A DNA stretch of 64,000 bases from Palsa-147 sp049279675 (GCA_049279675.1 JBAPOP010000076.1:1-64000); one strand, 5' to 3'. Shown: positions 9,014 through 18,210, numbered from the stretch's first letter. Numbers and translations: made by a program. The notes: a model not told the origin generated them from the letters alone.

Positions 9014-9128
9014 TCTTCATGTCCCCCGCGAACCGGGCGGGAATTGGCACCAAGCGACCAGTAAGAGAACCTGATCCGGTTGTCGTGGCTTCGTCGGGCC
9101 CGTGACCCTCAGCCACTCTGCATGAAGA
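9014..9128 (-). promoter_or_regulatory. SAM-I (S-box) riboswitch aptamer
   Basis: On the minus strand the P1 helix is TCTTCATG (9121-9128) pairing with CATGAAGA (9014-9021). Inside it the S-box consensus is recognisable: AGAG, then GGCTGAGGG, GGGCCCGACGAAGCC, CGACAACC, and later GGTGCCAATTCC followed by a GC-rich P4 hairpin. The length of 115 bases is normal. With the downstream terminator it should lower transcription of thrC-thrB when S-adenosylmethionine binds. SAM-I switches usually sit in front of methionine and sulfur genes, so a threonine synthase target is unusual. Confidence 0.93.
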
Positions 9129-9294
9129 TCGGTTCACGCCTTTAATAACGGCGCGATGTAGAAATGGTAGGCCGAGTTCTCGCAGTCGTCAATAGGAAGC
9201 TATGTGTCAGCGCGGCCGTGGGCCGAATGGCGCGTAAGAACACTTGAATGGGAGAAGGCGAACCCGCAGCTGATCTGGCGCCGGTACCCGTGGA

Positions 9295-9324
9295 TTGACG
9301 CGCGGCACACGTTTTCCTTAGTAT
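9295..9324 (+). promoter_or_regulatory. Candidate sigma-70-type promoter for the CHASE2 gene
   Basis: TTGACG (9295-9300) and TAGTAT (9319-9324) are separated by 18 bases, about 50 bases upstream of the CHASE2 start. Nothing else recognisable lies in 9129-9294. Confidence 0.5.
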
Positions 9325-9372
9325 GGGCATCCGAGTTGGGAACTCGCCGCCGAGTAAGATTGCGGTTTCACA

Positions 9373-10770
9373 ATGGAACAACCACGAGACCGGAAACACG
9401 CCACTTCTTCATCCGGCTCGCATTCGAGCGGCCCACCATCCGGTTCCGGGCATTCCGAGCCACACCACTCTTTCTACGAGAGCTTTTGGCTGAAGTTGTT
9501 GATCGGCGTGGTGATTACCTTCGGGATGTGGTGGCTCGCAAAATGGATCGAGGATAAGCGTTTCTATTTCGGCACGCAGGCAAGAGAGTTTGTTTACGAC
9601 GTAATCCAACACCGGCTTGGCGCAGTGGCCAGGCAGAACTTAAACGTCACGGTCGTGGATGTATCCGACGTCGACTGGACGCCGCGCAAAGATCCCAACC
9701 AACCGAGAGAGTACGACTACACGGACAGGAACAAACTCCGCGACGTCATCACGAAGATCGCGGACCAAAGCCCCGCGGCGATCGGCCTCGACATCGATTT
9801 CACGCCGTATCCGATCCAACTCGAGGACGACGACGAATTTCTAGCGTGCCTGCTGGCTCGCTCGACCGGATTTCGCGAAGGCACGGATTCGCTCCCCAAT
9901 GGCCCACTCTCTCCGGCGTGCCTCGCGGCGCCCAATCATTACGTGCCGATTTACGTTGCCACCTATACCTCTCTCGCGCTCGGGCCGGTCTACGCGCTTG
10001 AACGGCCGGAATACTCGGTCCTGGCCGCCTTTGCCGGAGCTGTAACCCCGGGGCAGTTCGAAGCTCCGCGCAGAATGGTGAATACGATCGAGATTCATTC
10101 GGGCCTTCCAGGATCGGCGGCCTGGGTCGTCAACTCGCTGTCCGTGGCGATGCACCCGAAAGTGGAACAGAATTCGCTCTCCGACATTCCGGGTGTGGCC
10201 GAGTCCATCTCGCTTGCGCCGCATAAAGAGGTTCCTGCCACCGAGTTCTACGTGGATTACGGATCCATCGATCGAATCGAAGCGAACACGATTCCGTCCG
10301 CCAACGTTATGGATCCCAAACAGCCTCAATTCGCCAGTTCTTTGAAGGGGCAATACGTCCTCGTCGGTCGCGGGAAGGGCACGACCGACATGGATCAGCA
10401 CAACATTCCGGGCCGGCTCGACCGCAGATATTCCGGAGTATATCTGCACGCGTGTGCGATCTACACCCTCGACTCAGGGCCGCTGCTCGCACTGCTTCTG
10501 CCTCGCGGGCGCCTGGTTCTAGATCTTTCGCTATTCCTGGTGATTTTCGGCGTGGTCGAGCTAACGATATGGGGCCGAAAGCGCTACTTTCGAGCGACAA
10601 CGAGGGCGGGCGTGCTGCATCTAGTGGTGACGGTCCTCGTCGTGGTCGCGGCCATCGTCGGCGGCATCTATTTGGCGAGCACCTTCCGGATCATGTGGGA
10701 TGATTCGCTTTTCGTCGCCGTCGGATTGATCGGCCACGCCGTCGTAGATCACGTTTTCACCAGCGACTAA
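9373..10770 (+). CDS. CHASE2-domain membrane protein without effector domain
   Basis: CHASE2 is an extracytoplasmic sensor domain usually attached to kinases or cyclases. Here the 465 residues contain a Ser/Gly/His-rich N-terminal tail, one membrane helix at about 36-56, and a long periplasmic CHASE2 region. Recognisable pieces of that region are NVTVVDVSDVDW, AAIGLDIDF, FASSLKGQYVLVGRG and a closing YSGVYLHACAI. Three C-terminal membrane helices follow, and the protein ends without any catalytic or DNA-binding module. Signal output must therefore pass through a partner. The next gene, 90 bases downstream, is a secreted TPR-like protein and is the best candidate for a functional link. Confidence 0.85.
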   Translation: MEQPRDRKHATSSSGSHSSGPPSGSGHSEPHHSFYESFWLKLLIGVVITFGMWWLAKWIEDKRFYFGTQAREFVYDVIQHRLGAVARQNLNVTVVDVSDVDWTPRKDPNQPREYDYTDRNKLRDVITKIADQSPAAIGLDIDFTPYPIQLEDDDEFLACLLARSTGFREGTDSLPNGPLSPACLAAPNHYVPIYVATYTSLALGPVYALERPEYSVLAAFAGAVTPGQFEAPRRMVNTIEIHSGLPGSAAWVVNSLSVAMHPKVEQNSLSDIPGVAESISLAPHKEVPATEFYVDYGSIDRIEANTIPSANVMDPKQPQFASSLKGQYVLVGRGKGTTDMDQHNIPGRLDRRYSGVYLHACAIYTLDSGPLLALLLPRGRLVLDLSLFLVIFGVVELTIWGRKRYFRATTRAGVLHLVVTVLVVVAAIVGGIYLASTFRIMWDDSLFVAVGLIGHAVVDHVFTSD

Positions 10771-10860
10771 GCTGGACTTGCCGCGAAAACTCTCCGTCCT
10801 TGACGCGCAGTTGGATTTTGCTATTGTTGAAGCGGTACCGACTCGGAACTGAGCCGTTCG

Positions 10861-11832
10861 ATGAACGAAATACCATATCGAAAAGCCGTCCGGGCGGACT
10901 TGTGTAAACACACGCTCCGTTGGGTCATCCCCGCAATAATTGCCGCTGCCGCAGTGGTGTCGCCGCTTCACACTCATGCGCAAGTAACCACATTCGCGGG
11001 GGTTGTAATCGAAAATACGTGCAAAGCCCAGGTGTTTGAGCCCGAAGATCAAAAGTGGCACGCGCTCGTGTCTCCGAAGGGCAGCCACCGCCCGTTGATT
11101 GCAGGCGAGATTTTGAAGTGCAGCTCGACCTCGGGCAGTCTTACGCTTCTCGATTCCCAGACGTACACGACGATATCCGGAACTCAAACGCACAAAGTAG
11201 AAGTCAGCTCGGTATTGAACGAAGTAATCCGTTACGCTGAGCCCGCCTTCACGCGGGATCGCAGCCCTGCAGAAACGATTTTTTCCTCTCCGCCTTCCGA
11301 GGGCACGATCGAGCCGGAACGCTTCATCGTTCGCTGGAGCCCGCCGGCGGGCGTCGGAGACGTGGAATTGTCGATTGCGCCGGAAAGTGGCGGCGTCCGG
11401 CTTTTTACTTCACGCCACTTCCCTGGCTCCTCCGCGACTTTCGATTCGCAGCAACTGCGCGATGCGCTGGCAAGTTATCGCGACCGCAATGGGTTCGCGC
11501 CGCTAGTCTTGCGCCTGCGCGACGCAGACGATCGCGAATACCGTGTAACTTTCTCCGTGCTTACGCCACCCAATCAAAGGAAGCTGGAGCAAGAACTGGC
11601 GGCTTGGGAGGCGAAAGACGGTTTGGTTAAGCATCTCGGCCGCGCATCCGCCTATTCCGAATTTGGTCTCTATTCCGAAGCAGCGGCGGAATCCGAATTG
11701 GCGTTGAAGGAATCGCCGAAGAGTTCGCTTCTGCTGCAAATGACCGCGGATGCGGAACGGCGCACTGGGAATTCTGCGCGCGCGAGCGAGCTTGACGGTG
11801 AACTCAAGCAAATGATGGCGAAGGTGCAGTAG
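10861..11832 (+). CDS. Secreted FecR/TPR-like protein of unknown function
   Basis: A 323-residue protein with a signal peptide (hydrophobic VIPAIIAAAAVVSP, cleavage near THAQ at about 40). The first third looks like a FecR-type beta domain: KWHALVSPKGSHRPLIAGEI, then a central set of beta-rich stretches. Residues from about 240 are helical with a TPR-like repeat (LGRASAYSEFGLYSEAAAES, then ALKESPKSSLLLQM). It follows the CHASE2 gene in the same direction. A weak promoter-like TTGACG (10800-10805) with TATTGT 16 bases on precedes it. Function unknown; a periplasmic partner of the CHASE2 protein is plausible. Confidence 0.7.
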   Translation: MNEIPYRKAVRADLCKHTLRWVIPAIIAAAAVVSPLHTHAQVTTFAGVVIENTCKAQVFEPEDQKWHALVSPKGSHRPLIAGEILKCSSTSGSLTLLDSQTYTTISGTQTHKVEVSSVLNEVIRYAEPAFTRDRSPAETIFSSPPSEGTIEPERFIVRWSPPAGVGDVELSIAPESGGVRLFTSRHFPGSSATFDSQQLRDALASYRDRNGFAPLVLRLRDADDREYRVTFSVLTPPNQRKLEQELAAWEAKDGLVKHLGRASAYSEFGLYSEAAAESELALKESPKSSLLLQMTADAERRTGNSARASELDGELKQMMAKVQ

Positions 11833-11842
11833 AATCGCTTTC

Positions 11843-12733
11843 GTGACGTCCCCAGGAAACCCACCACGAATCGCATTTCAAGGTGAGCGCGGAGCGTTCA
11901 GCGAAGAAGCTGTGATCAAGCTGCTCGGCGAAGAGGTCTCCCTCGTCCCGCGGCCGACATTTGAAGCGCTTTTTTCCGCAATTCCCGAGAACGCTGCCGA
12001 TTTTGCACTGGCTCCGCTCGAAAATAGTCTCGCTGGATCCGTTCATCAGTCCTACGATCTGCTGCTTGAAAGCGCGCTGCACATCATTTCCGAAGTGACT
12101 ATTCCGATTGTCCACAACCTCATCGGATGTCCTGGCGCGAGACTTGAAAAAATCCGCGTCGTCCAATCGCATCCCGTCGCGCTGGCGCAATGTCTCGGAT
12201 TTTTCGTGCAGCATCCGGAAATTCAGCGCATCGCCAGCACAGACACGGCCGGAAGCGTCCGCGAAGTTCTCGAAAAGGGTGACGCCGTCGTCGCCGCCAT
12301 TGCCGGCCGGCACGCTGCCGAACTCTATGGCGGGACGATCTTGCTCGATCATCTCGAAGATCATCGCGAGAATTACACGCGATTCGTTCTGCTCTCCGCG
12401 AAGCCGGAGACGAAAGAGAACGCGAATAAAGTCTCGCTCGTCGTTCGTGTAAAGCATCAGCCCGGCGCGCTCTATTCAGCGCTCGGAGTGTTCGCGGAGC
12501 GCGGCATCGACCTGCTTAAAATCGAAAGCCGCCCGCTGAAGGGCAGCCCTTGGCATTACAGCTTCTACCTCGATATCGCCGGCTCGACGGCGGATGAAAC
12601 CGTCAGCCAGGCGCTCGCCGAGCTGAGCGACCGCGCGGAAGAATTTCGCATTCTTGGCTGCTATCCTTCGGCGCAAACGTCGGCGCGTGTGAAAGCCGCC
12701 GCCCCCGACAAAATTTCCGCAGATTTGTCCTAG
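11843..12733 (+). CDS. pheA: Prephenate dehydratase
   Basis: Converts prephenate to phenylpyruvate in phenylalanine synthesis. The start is GTG at 11843, 10 bases after the previous stop. Residues 10-190 form the dehydratase domain (IAFQGERGAFSEEA at the N-terminus and the catalytic NYTRF motif). Residues of about 200-280 form an ACT domain containing the ESRP phenylalanine-binding motif, so allosteric inhibition by phenylalanine is expected. No chorismate mutase domain is fused, as is common outside Enterobacteria. 296 residues is normal. Confidence 0.93.
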   Translation: MTSPGNPPRIAFQGERGAFSEEAVIKLLGEEVSLVPRPTFEALFSAIPENAADFALAPLENSLAGSVHQSYDLLLESALHIISEVTIPIVHNLIGCPGARLEKIRVVQSHPVALAQCLGFFVQHPEIQRIASTDTAGSVREVLEKGDAVVAAIAGRHAAELYGGTILLDHLEDHRENYTRFVLLSAKPETKENANKVSLVVRVKHQPGALYSALGVFAERGIDLLKIESRPLKGSPWHYSFYLDIAGSTADETVSQALAELSDRAEEFRILGCYPSAQTSARVKAAAPDKISADLS

Positions 12734-12777
12734 AAGCTCGTCGGAACAACAGCGATCGACATCCTGCTAACGATACT

Positions 12778-13893
12778 TTAAGGGTTGGGCGGTTGATGTT
12801 TCGGAAGTTTCGGCGTGAATTTCGTAACGAGAAATTCTTCAAGCAGATTTTCGACGGCGCTTGTGCCAAGCCCGACCGCTGCGTTTTCGAACGTTAGTCC
12901 CACTCCACGATTATCCCGTGGGTAATAAAGGTTCGAGAGCCCGCCTGAGGCGAGGCTCCCGCCAAGACCGGAATAATTTGCTTCCCAGTGTCCGTTGTCG
13001 CCTTTGCAAATCACCGTGTTGGCGATCGCATACAGAATCCGCGATCGCGTGCTGCCGCTTCCTTTGTAGAAATATCGCGGATCCTGTTTCAGTAACGATG
13101 GCAGGACGGCGCTTTCGATAAACGTGCTTGTAACGAGATTCGCGTAGGAGGCGCCGTAGCGCTTTGCGTAGCCTTGCGCTCCTTGCCCGTATCCGCTGAA
13201 TTCATTTTCTCCCTGCTGAAATCCGGCGATGGCCCCTGTCATTACGAATGAGACCGGGTCCACTGTCGTCCTCCAGGCAAGCTCGAACTTTTGCTTTGTA
13301 TCGAGCGGCGCCGGATCGGAGATGTAGGTGACGTAAAAATTCGGAATCACCCCGAGCACGCGCTGCTTCTCCTCCTCTTTCACCTGCGTTTCAGCCACTT
13401 CTTCGCGCGGGGGTTCGACGACCACCCTAGTAACAGAGCCGGCAACGGCCAAAGCGATTGGCGGGACAATATCGAAATCCCCAAGGCGCAGAATTCCAGA
13501 ATATGTTTGCGAAGCGAAGCCCGGCGCCGTAATTGTGAGTTGGAAAGGACCGGGAGCGACATTGGAAAAGGAGAATTCGCCGTTGTCACCAGCTAGCATC
13601 TCGTGATTTTCGGATGGATTCCCACTCTTGAGAACTACGCGGGCTCCGGCGACGCTCGCTCCAGTGGGATCGACGACGGTTCCGTTGATGTTCCCAGACG
13701 ATTGCAGATCGCGTGGCTGCTCGCCGGCGGATGCCCCAGATTCCGAACCGGTATTGGGCTGTTGAGACTGACCTTGAGTTGAAATTCCGCAAAGCAGGAT
13801 GCTAAGAAAGACTAAGCTCTGGGAGCCAAGAAGCCATCGCCGGACGCTTCTGCTTAGGCCCTTCCGATACGAATGTTTTTTCGTAGCGCTCAC
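12778..13893 (-). CDS. Secreted carboxypeptidase-regulatory-like domain protein
   Basis: A 371-residue protein starting at GTG 13893, with a signal peptide (basic head, hydrophobic LVFLSILLCG, cleavage near Gln42) and a low-complexity linker. A CarboxypepD_reg-like beta-sandwich follows at about 68-150 (NGTVVDPTGASVAGARVVLK, GEFSFSNVAPGPFQLTITAPG). The remaining C-terminal region, about 180-360, is a separate domain with many aromatic and Gly residues (GYGQGAQGYAKRYG, DPRYFYKG). It resembles envelope proteins frequent in Acidobacteriota. No catalytic motif is seen and the function is unknown. Confidence 0.8.
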   Translation of the reverse strand: MSATKKHSYRKGLSRSVRRWLLGSQSLVFLSILLCGISTQGQSQQPNTGSESGASAGEQPRDLQSSGNINGTVVDPTGASVAGARVVLKSGNPSENHEMLAGDNGEFSFSNVAPGPFQLTITAPGFASQTYSGILRLGDFDIVPPIALAVAGSVTRVVVEPPREEVAETQVKEEEKQRVLGVIPNFYVTYISDPAPLDTKQKFELAWRTTVDPVSFVMTGAIAGFQQGENEFSGYGQGAQGYAKRYGASYANLVTSTFIESAVLPSLLKQDPRYFYKGSGSTRSRILYAIANTVICKGDNGHWEANYSGLGGSLASGGLSNLYYPRDNRGVGLTFENAAVGLGTSAVENLLEEFLVTKFTPKLPKHQPPNP

Positions 13894-14207
13894 AATTATG
13901 ACTACCTAGCCCTCGGTGCGTCCGCCAACCATGTTTGACTGTGTGTAGTTGGTTCAGGTTGTCCAGCAGGCTTGCGAATTGTGCTTTAGCGGCAATGTCA
14001 CGGCGGAACGCGGCGTCTGGCTTCCCAGAAGCCAGAATGCCCAGCATTGGTGCATAAAACTGATTTATGAATACATTCAGCAATATAAATTGGACACGGA
14101 AAGCGACCTAATGCCTACTGGAAGGGTTACGTCGACAGCGAAGCTGCGGCCAGAGTATTCGAGCCGGCCCGAAGCCGGCACGCTAAAAACGAAGGGAGCC
14201 TGGGAAC
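13894..14207 (+). other. Divergent intergenic region upstream of ilvB
   Basis: 314 bases between the outward-facing genes. It holds an AT-rich stretch around 14055-14095 with TATAAA at about 14088, a likely but unproven promoter region for ilvBNC. A GCCGGC/GCCGGC hairpin lies near 14163-14179. No leader peptide with a run of branched-chain codons and no T-box were recognised. Confidence 0.4.
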
Positions 14208-15917
14208 GTGAAGAAGTCGGGTGCGGAAATCGTTTGGGAGAGCCTGGAACGCCTGGGCGTCACGTGCGTGTTCGGCTATCCTGGCGGCGCCATTCTTCCG
14301 ACGTACGATGCGATGATGAAGTACAAAACGCATCACGTCCTCGTCCGCCACGAGCAGGGCGCAACGCACATGGCCGATGGCTACGCCCGCGCCGGCGGTG
14401 GCGTCGGTGTCGCGATCGCGACTTCAGGCCCGGGCGCGACGAACATGGTCACCGGAATCGCGACCGCCATGATGGACTCGTCGCCGATCGTCTGCATTAC
14501 CGGCCAGGTGGGCAGCAAGCTCATCGGTTCAGACGCGTTTCAGGAAACCGACATCACGGGCATCACGCTCCCCATCACCAAGCACAATTATCTCGTGACT
14601 TCCGCCGACGAAATCGCTCCGAGCATTCGCGAAGCATTTCAGATCGCTGCGTCGGGCCGGCCAGGACCGGTTCTGATCGACATCACCAAGGACGCCCAGA
14701 ATGCGTCCTGCGAATTCGACTGGGAGGCCGCCGCTCCCAAGCCGCGGCGCAAAGAACCCGATCATTCTCCCAATTCAGTCGAACTCGAGCGCGCGCTCGA
14801 ACTTATTAATTCCGCGCGCAGGCCGGTGATCCTCGCGGGGCACGGAATTATTTTGTCCGGCGCAACGCAGGAAGTGACCGCGTTTGCGGAAAAAGCCGCC
14901 GTCCCCGTTGCCGAAACGCTTCTCGGACTGGGCGCGTTCCCGGCGTCACATCCGCTTTCGCTCGGCATGATGGGAATGCACGGCGAATCGTGGGTCAACA
15001 CGGCGATTCAGGAATCGGATCTTCTGCTCGCATTCGGCATGCGATTCGATGATCGCGTCACGGGAAACTTGAAGACTTACGCGCCGAACGCGAAAAAAAT
15101 TCATGTCGAAATCGACCGAGCCGAAATCAACAAAACCGTCCACGTCGACGTCCCGCTCATCGGCGATCTGCGTGAAATCCTGCTGCGGCTGCTCCCCGGC
15201 GTGAAGTCGGGCGATCGCAGCGAATGGCTGCAATACATCGGAAGCTTGAAGCACGATTCCGCGGTTCGCGACATTCAGAATCTTCCGGACAACGGCCACT
15301 TGTACGCGGCGCACGTGATTCACGATCTCTGGCGCGAGACGCGCGGCGACGCCGTCGTCGTCACCGATGTCGGTCAGCACCAAATGTGGGAAGCGCAATA
15401 CTACAAGCACGATAAGCCGCGCTCGCTGATTACTTCTGGCGGCCTTGGCACGATGGGTTTTGCGCTGCCCGCGGCCATCGGCGCAAAATTTGCGCGGCCG
15501 GACGCTGAAGTTTGGGTCGTCGTCGGCGATGGCGGCTTTCAAATGACAATGGCGGAGCTCGCCACGATCGTGCAGGAGCGCATCGACATCAAAATTGCCA
15601 TCATCAACAACGGCTTCCTCGGTATGGTCCGCCAGTGGCAGGAATTTTTCTACGATGGCCGCTACGCTTCCACGCCGCTCTTGAGCCCCGACTTCGCAAA
15701 GCTCGCCGGCGCATTCGGAATTTCCGGCGTCTCTGTTCGCACGCGCTCCGAAGCCGTCTCCGCTCTGCGCGCCGCGCGCGAAAATCCGGGACCCGCGCTG
15801 ATTGATTTTCAAGTCGAGCAGGAAGATACCGTATACCCAATGGTTCCCGCGGGAGCCGATCTGCACCAGATGATCCGCCGCCCGAGCCCTCTCGTCGAAA
15901 GCGCTAACGATGACTGA
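14208..15917 (+). CDS. ilvB: Acetolactate synthase large subunit
   Basis: TPP-dependent catalytic subunit of acetohydroxyacid synthase, first common step of Val/Leu/Ile synthesis. The start is GTG at 14208 with GGGAG 9 bases upstream. The 569 residues show the TPP-activating glutamate (Glu49 in VRHEQGATHMADGYAR), a central domain, and the C-terminal TPP/Mg motif GDGGFQMTMAEL to IINNGFLG at about 439-470. It overlaps ilvN by 8 bases, so subunit translation is coupled. Confidence 0.96.
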   Translation: MKKSGAEIVWESLERLGVTCVFGYPGGAILPTYDAMMKYKTHHVLVRHEQGATHMADGYARAGGGVGVAIATSGPGATNMVTGIATAMMDSSPIVCITGQVGSKLIGSDAFQETDITGITLPITKHNYLVTSADEIAPSIREAFQIAASGRPGPVLIDITKDAQNASCEFDWEAAAPKPRRKEPDHSPNSVELERALELINSARRPVILAGHGIILSGATQEVTAFAEKAAVPVAETLLGLGAFPASHPLSLGMMGMHGESWVNTAIQESDLLLAFGMRFDDRVTGNLKTYAPNAKKIHVEIDRAEINKTVHVDVPLIGDLREILLRLLPGVKSGDRSEWLQYIGSLKHDSAVRDIQNLPDNGHLYAAHVIHDLWRETRGDAVVVTDVGQHQMWEAQYYKHDKPRSLITSGGLGTMGFALPAAIGAKFARPDAEVWVVVGDGGFQMTMAELATIVQERIDIKIAIINNGFLGMVRQWQEFFYDGRYASTPLLSPDFAKLAGAFGISGVSVRTRSEAVSALRAARENPGPALIDFQVEQEDTVYPMVPAGADLHQMIRRPSPLVESANDD

Positions 15918-16473
15918 CGCCCAAAAGCTTCACACATTCGTGCTGTACGTCGAGAACCAGCCCGGCGTGCTGAATCGCGTGGCCTCGCTCTTTCGACGGC
16001 GCGCGTACAACATCGAATCTCTGACGGTCGGCCACACGGAACGCGAAGGAATCTCCCGCATGACGATCGTCGCGGGAATCAATGAAGGCGCAGCGCATCG
16101 CGTTGAGGCGAATCTCTACAAGCTTGTGAACGTGCTCTCCGTCGAAGACGTCACGCACGTTTCTACAATCGCTCGCAGCCTCGCGCTCATCAAAGTCGAG
16201 GCGCACGAAGAATCGCGCCACCGGCTGATGGAGATCGCCCGCGTTTTTCGCGCGCGCGTGGTGGATCTTGCGCCGCGGTCGCTGATCGTCCAGATCACGG
16301 GAACCGAAGACAAAATTCAGGCGCTCGAAGAAGTGCTGCGCCCGTTCGGAATTCTCGAGATGGTCCGAACCGGGCAGGTGGTAATGTCTCGCGGCGTGAA
16401 GAAGGAGCTCAGCAAGCAAAAGCGCGAGGCCAAAGACGCAGCAGCGTCAGCGGAAGTTTCGCATTCCGTCTAA
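15910..16473 (+). CDS. ilvN: Acetolactate synthase small (regulatory) subunit
   Basis: The 187-residue partner of IlvB. An N-terminal ACT domain at about 8-80 (NQPGVLNRVASLFRRRAYNI, SLTVGHTEREGISRMT) binds valine for feedback control. The C-terminal domain (residues 85-160) activates the large subunit. It starts at ATG 15910 inside the ilvB end and is followed by ilvC after 57 bases. Confidence 0.95.
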   Translation: MTDAQKLHTFVLYVENQPGVLNRVASLFRRRAYNIESLTVGHTEREGISRMTIVAGINEGAAHRVEANLYKLVNVLSVEDVTHVSTIARSLALIKVEAHEESRHRLMEIARVFRARVVDLAPRSLIVQITGTEDKIQALEEVLRPFGILEMVRTGQVVMSRGVKKELSKQKREAKDAAASAEVSHSV

Positions 16474-16530
16474 TTCGCGTGGCGGAACTCGGTTCCGAAT
16501 AATTGGGTCGTTACCCTCCAGGAGATTTGA

Positions 16531-17568
16531 ATGGCTACGATTTATCAGGACGACGCGGCAGATATCACCCTCATCCAAAAAAAGAAAATTGCGATCATTG
16601 GCTACGGTTCGCAGGGCCACGCGCACGCGCTGAACTTACGCGATAGCGGATGCACGGTCTGCGTCGGCCTTCACGACGGAAGCCAATCGAAGAAGAAAGC
16701 GATCGCGGAAGGATTGGCGGTGCGCTCGGTCGCCGACGCCGCGGCGTGGGCCGACGTCATCATGATCCTCGCGCCGGATACGGCGCAGCCCGCGATTTAC
16801 GAGAAGGAAATCGCGCCGCATCTTTCCGCCGGAAAAATGCTGATGTTCGCGCACGGATTCAACGTGCGCTTTGGCACGATTCAATTGCCCAAGAACATTG
16901 ATGTGACGATGATCGCGCCAAAAGCGCCGGGCCACCGCGTGCGGGAGGTGTTCGTCGAGGGCGGCGGCACGCCTGCGCTGCTTGCGATTCATCAGGACGC
17001 CTCCGGATCGGCGAAGCAGCTTGCGCTCTCGTATGCCAAGGGCCTCGGCACCACGCGCGCCGGTGTGATCGAAACGACGTTCACGGAAGAAACCGAGACC
17101 GATCTCTTCGGCGAACAAGCCGTGCTCTGCGGCGGCGTGAGCGAACTCGTCAAAGCCGGGTTCCAGACGCTTGTGGACGCGGGCTATCAGCCGGAGATTG
17201 CTTATTTCGAATGCCTGCACGAGCTGAAGCTGATCGTGGATCTAATTTATCAGGGCGGCTTAAATTACATGCGCTACTCGGTGAGCGACACGGCCGAATA
17301 CGGCGATTACATCGGCGGACCGCAAATCGTCACCGGCGAAACGCGCAAGACCATGAAGAAAATGCTCGGAAAAATTCAGAGCGGTGAATTCGCGAAGCAA
17401 TGGATTGATGAAAACAAAGCCGGCCGCCCGAATTTCTACGCGACGCGCCGAAAAGAGCAGCGCCAATTGATCGAGGAAGTCGGCGCACGCCTGCGCGCGC
17501 GTATGCCATTCTTGCATCCCGTCACGGTAGCCACCGAAGAACCAGCGGCCGCCGGCAATTCCAATTAA
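16531..17568 (+). CDS. ilvC: Ketol-acid reductoisomerase, class I
   Basis: Second step of branched-chain synthesis: Mg-dependent isomerisation and NADPH reduction of acetolactate or acetohydroxybutyrate. The ATG at 16531 is preceded by CCAGGAGATTTGA. The Rossmann motif GYGSQGHAHALNL is at about 24-36, with the cofactor-selecting loop VGLHDGSQSKKKA just after. The C-terminal knotted domain holds the metal ligands (ETETDLFGEQAVLCGG, then FECLHELKLIVDLIYQGG). 345 residues fit the short class I form. Its stop overlaps the convergent tetR stop by 4 bases. Confidence 0.96.
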   Translation: MATIYQDDAADITLIQKKKIAIIGYGSQGHAHALNLRDSGCTVCVGLHDGSQSKKKAIAEGLAVRSVADAAAWADVIMILAPDTAQPAIYEKEIAPHLSAGKMLMFAHGFNVRFGTIQLPKNIDVTMIAPKAPGHRVREVFVEGGGTPALLAIHQDASGSAKQLALSYAKGLGTTRAGVIETTFTEETETDLFGEQAVLCGGVSELVKAGFQTLVDAGYQPEIAYFECLHELKLIVDLIYQGGLNYMRYSVSDTAEYGDYIGGPQIVTGETRKTMKKMLGKIQSGEFAKQWIDENKAGRPNFYATRRKEQRQLIEEVGARLRARMPFLHPVTVATEEPAAAGNSN

Positions 17569-18188
17569 CGGCTCGACGCATTCGTGTCGAGTAGTCCGAC
17601 AGCGCGGAAACACAGCTGTTCCAATCTTCGCGCCACTCGATTTCGATCTGCCCGCTTCCCCTGAACATGTGCGGCATCGACCGCGCCGTGCAGTCCGCTA
17701 AACAAAAACACAGCCACAAATCGCGGATCGTCAATCGGCCACGCCCCAGCGTCAACGCCAGCCTGCAGCAACTCAGAAAGATGATCGACTATGATGTTGT
17801 CGACGAGTCCTTCCCGCCTGCGAGGACGCGACCCATAAAAAATTATGTCGTGAAGCCGCATGGATTCGAGATATCCGGCGACACCCGCACTCGCCCACGC
17901 CGCCAACTTTCCCTTCCAATCGTCGTTCCGTTTTTCTGCGATCGCCGCTCTTATTTTCGACAAGAGCTCTTGCGCAAATCGTTCGGCAAGCGCCGAAAGC
18001 ACGTCATCCTTGGAAGAAAAATAAAGATAGAAGGTACCCTTCGCGACGTCAGCGCCCGATGTAATCTGCTCGATCGTCGTCGGCCCAACGCCTTGCTTGA
18101 GAAACAGGCGCTGCGCGGCGTTCATAATTTCGCCGCGCCGCTCTTCCGGCGGCTTCGTCCTCGGCCGGGATTTCGCTACGCCGCGCAT
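17565..18188 (-). CDS. TetR/AcrR-family repressor
   Basis: A 207-residue regulator. The start at ATG 18188 was chosen because the homologous region begins about ten residues later and the open frame upstream runs into the MFS gene. The N-terminal helix-turn-helix is at about 38-57 (TTIEQITSGADVAKGTFYLY), followed by a variable ligand-binding domain. It lies 22 bases downstream of the MFS transporter gene on the same strand. The operator-like palindrome at 19525-19541 in the MFS promoter is the probable target, giving drug- or metabolite-induced expression of exporter and regulator together. Confidence 0.9.
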   Translation of the reverse strand: MRGVAKSRPRTKPPEERRGEIMNAAQRLFLKQGVGPTTIEQITSGADVAKGTFYLYFSSKDDVLSALAERFAQELLSKIRAAIAEKRNDDWKGKLAAWASAGVAGYLESMRLHDIIFYGSRPRRREGLVDNIIVDHLSELLQAGVDAGAWPIDDPRFVAVFLFSGLHGAVDAAHVQGKRADRNRVARRLEQLCFRAVGLLDTNASSR

Positions 18189-18210
18189 AATTTCGTCAGC
18201 CTCACCCCAC

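Noticed and set aside
9204..9557. Plus-strand open frame of 117 codons upstream of and overlapping the CHASE2 gene
   Set aside because: It overlaps the well-supported CHASE2 start in another frame, crosses the promoter, and has an Arg-rich composition typical of a non-coding frame in GC-rich DNA.
14040..14207. Possible attenuator or T-box before ilvB
   Set aside because: No run of Leu/Val/Ile codons, no T-box AGGGTGGNACCGCG sequence and no terminator were seen, only a short GC hairpin.
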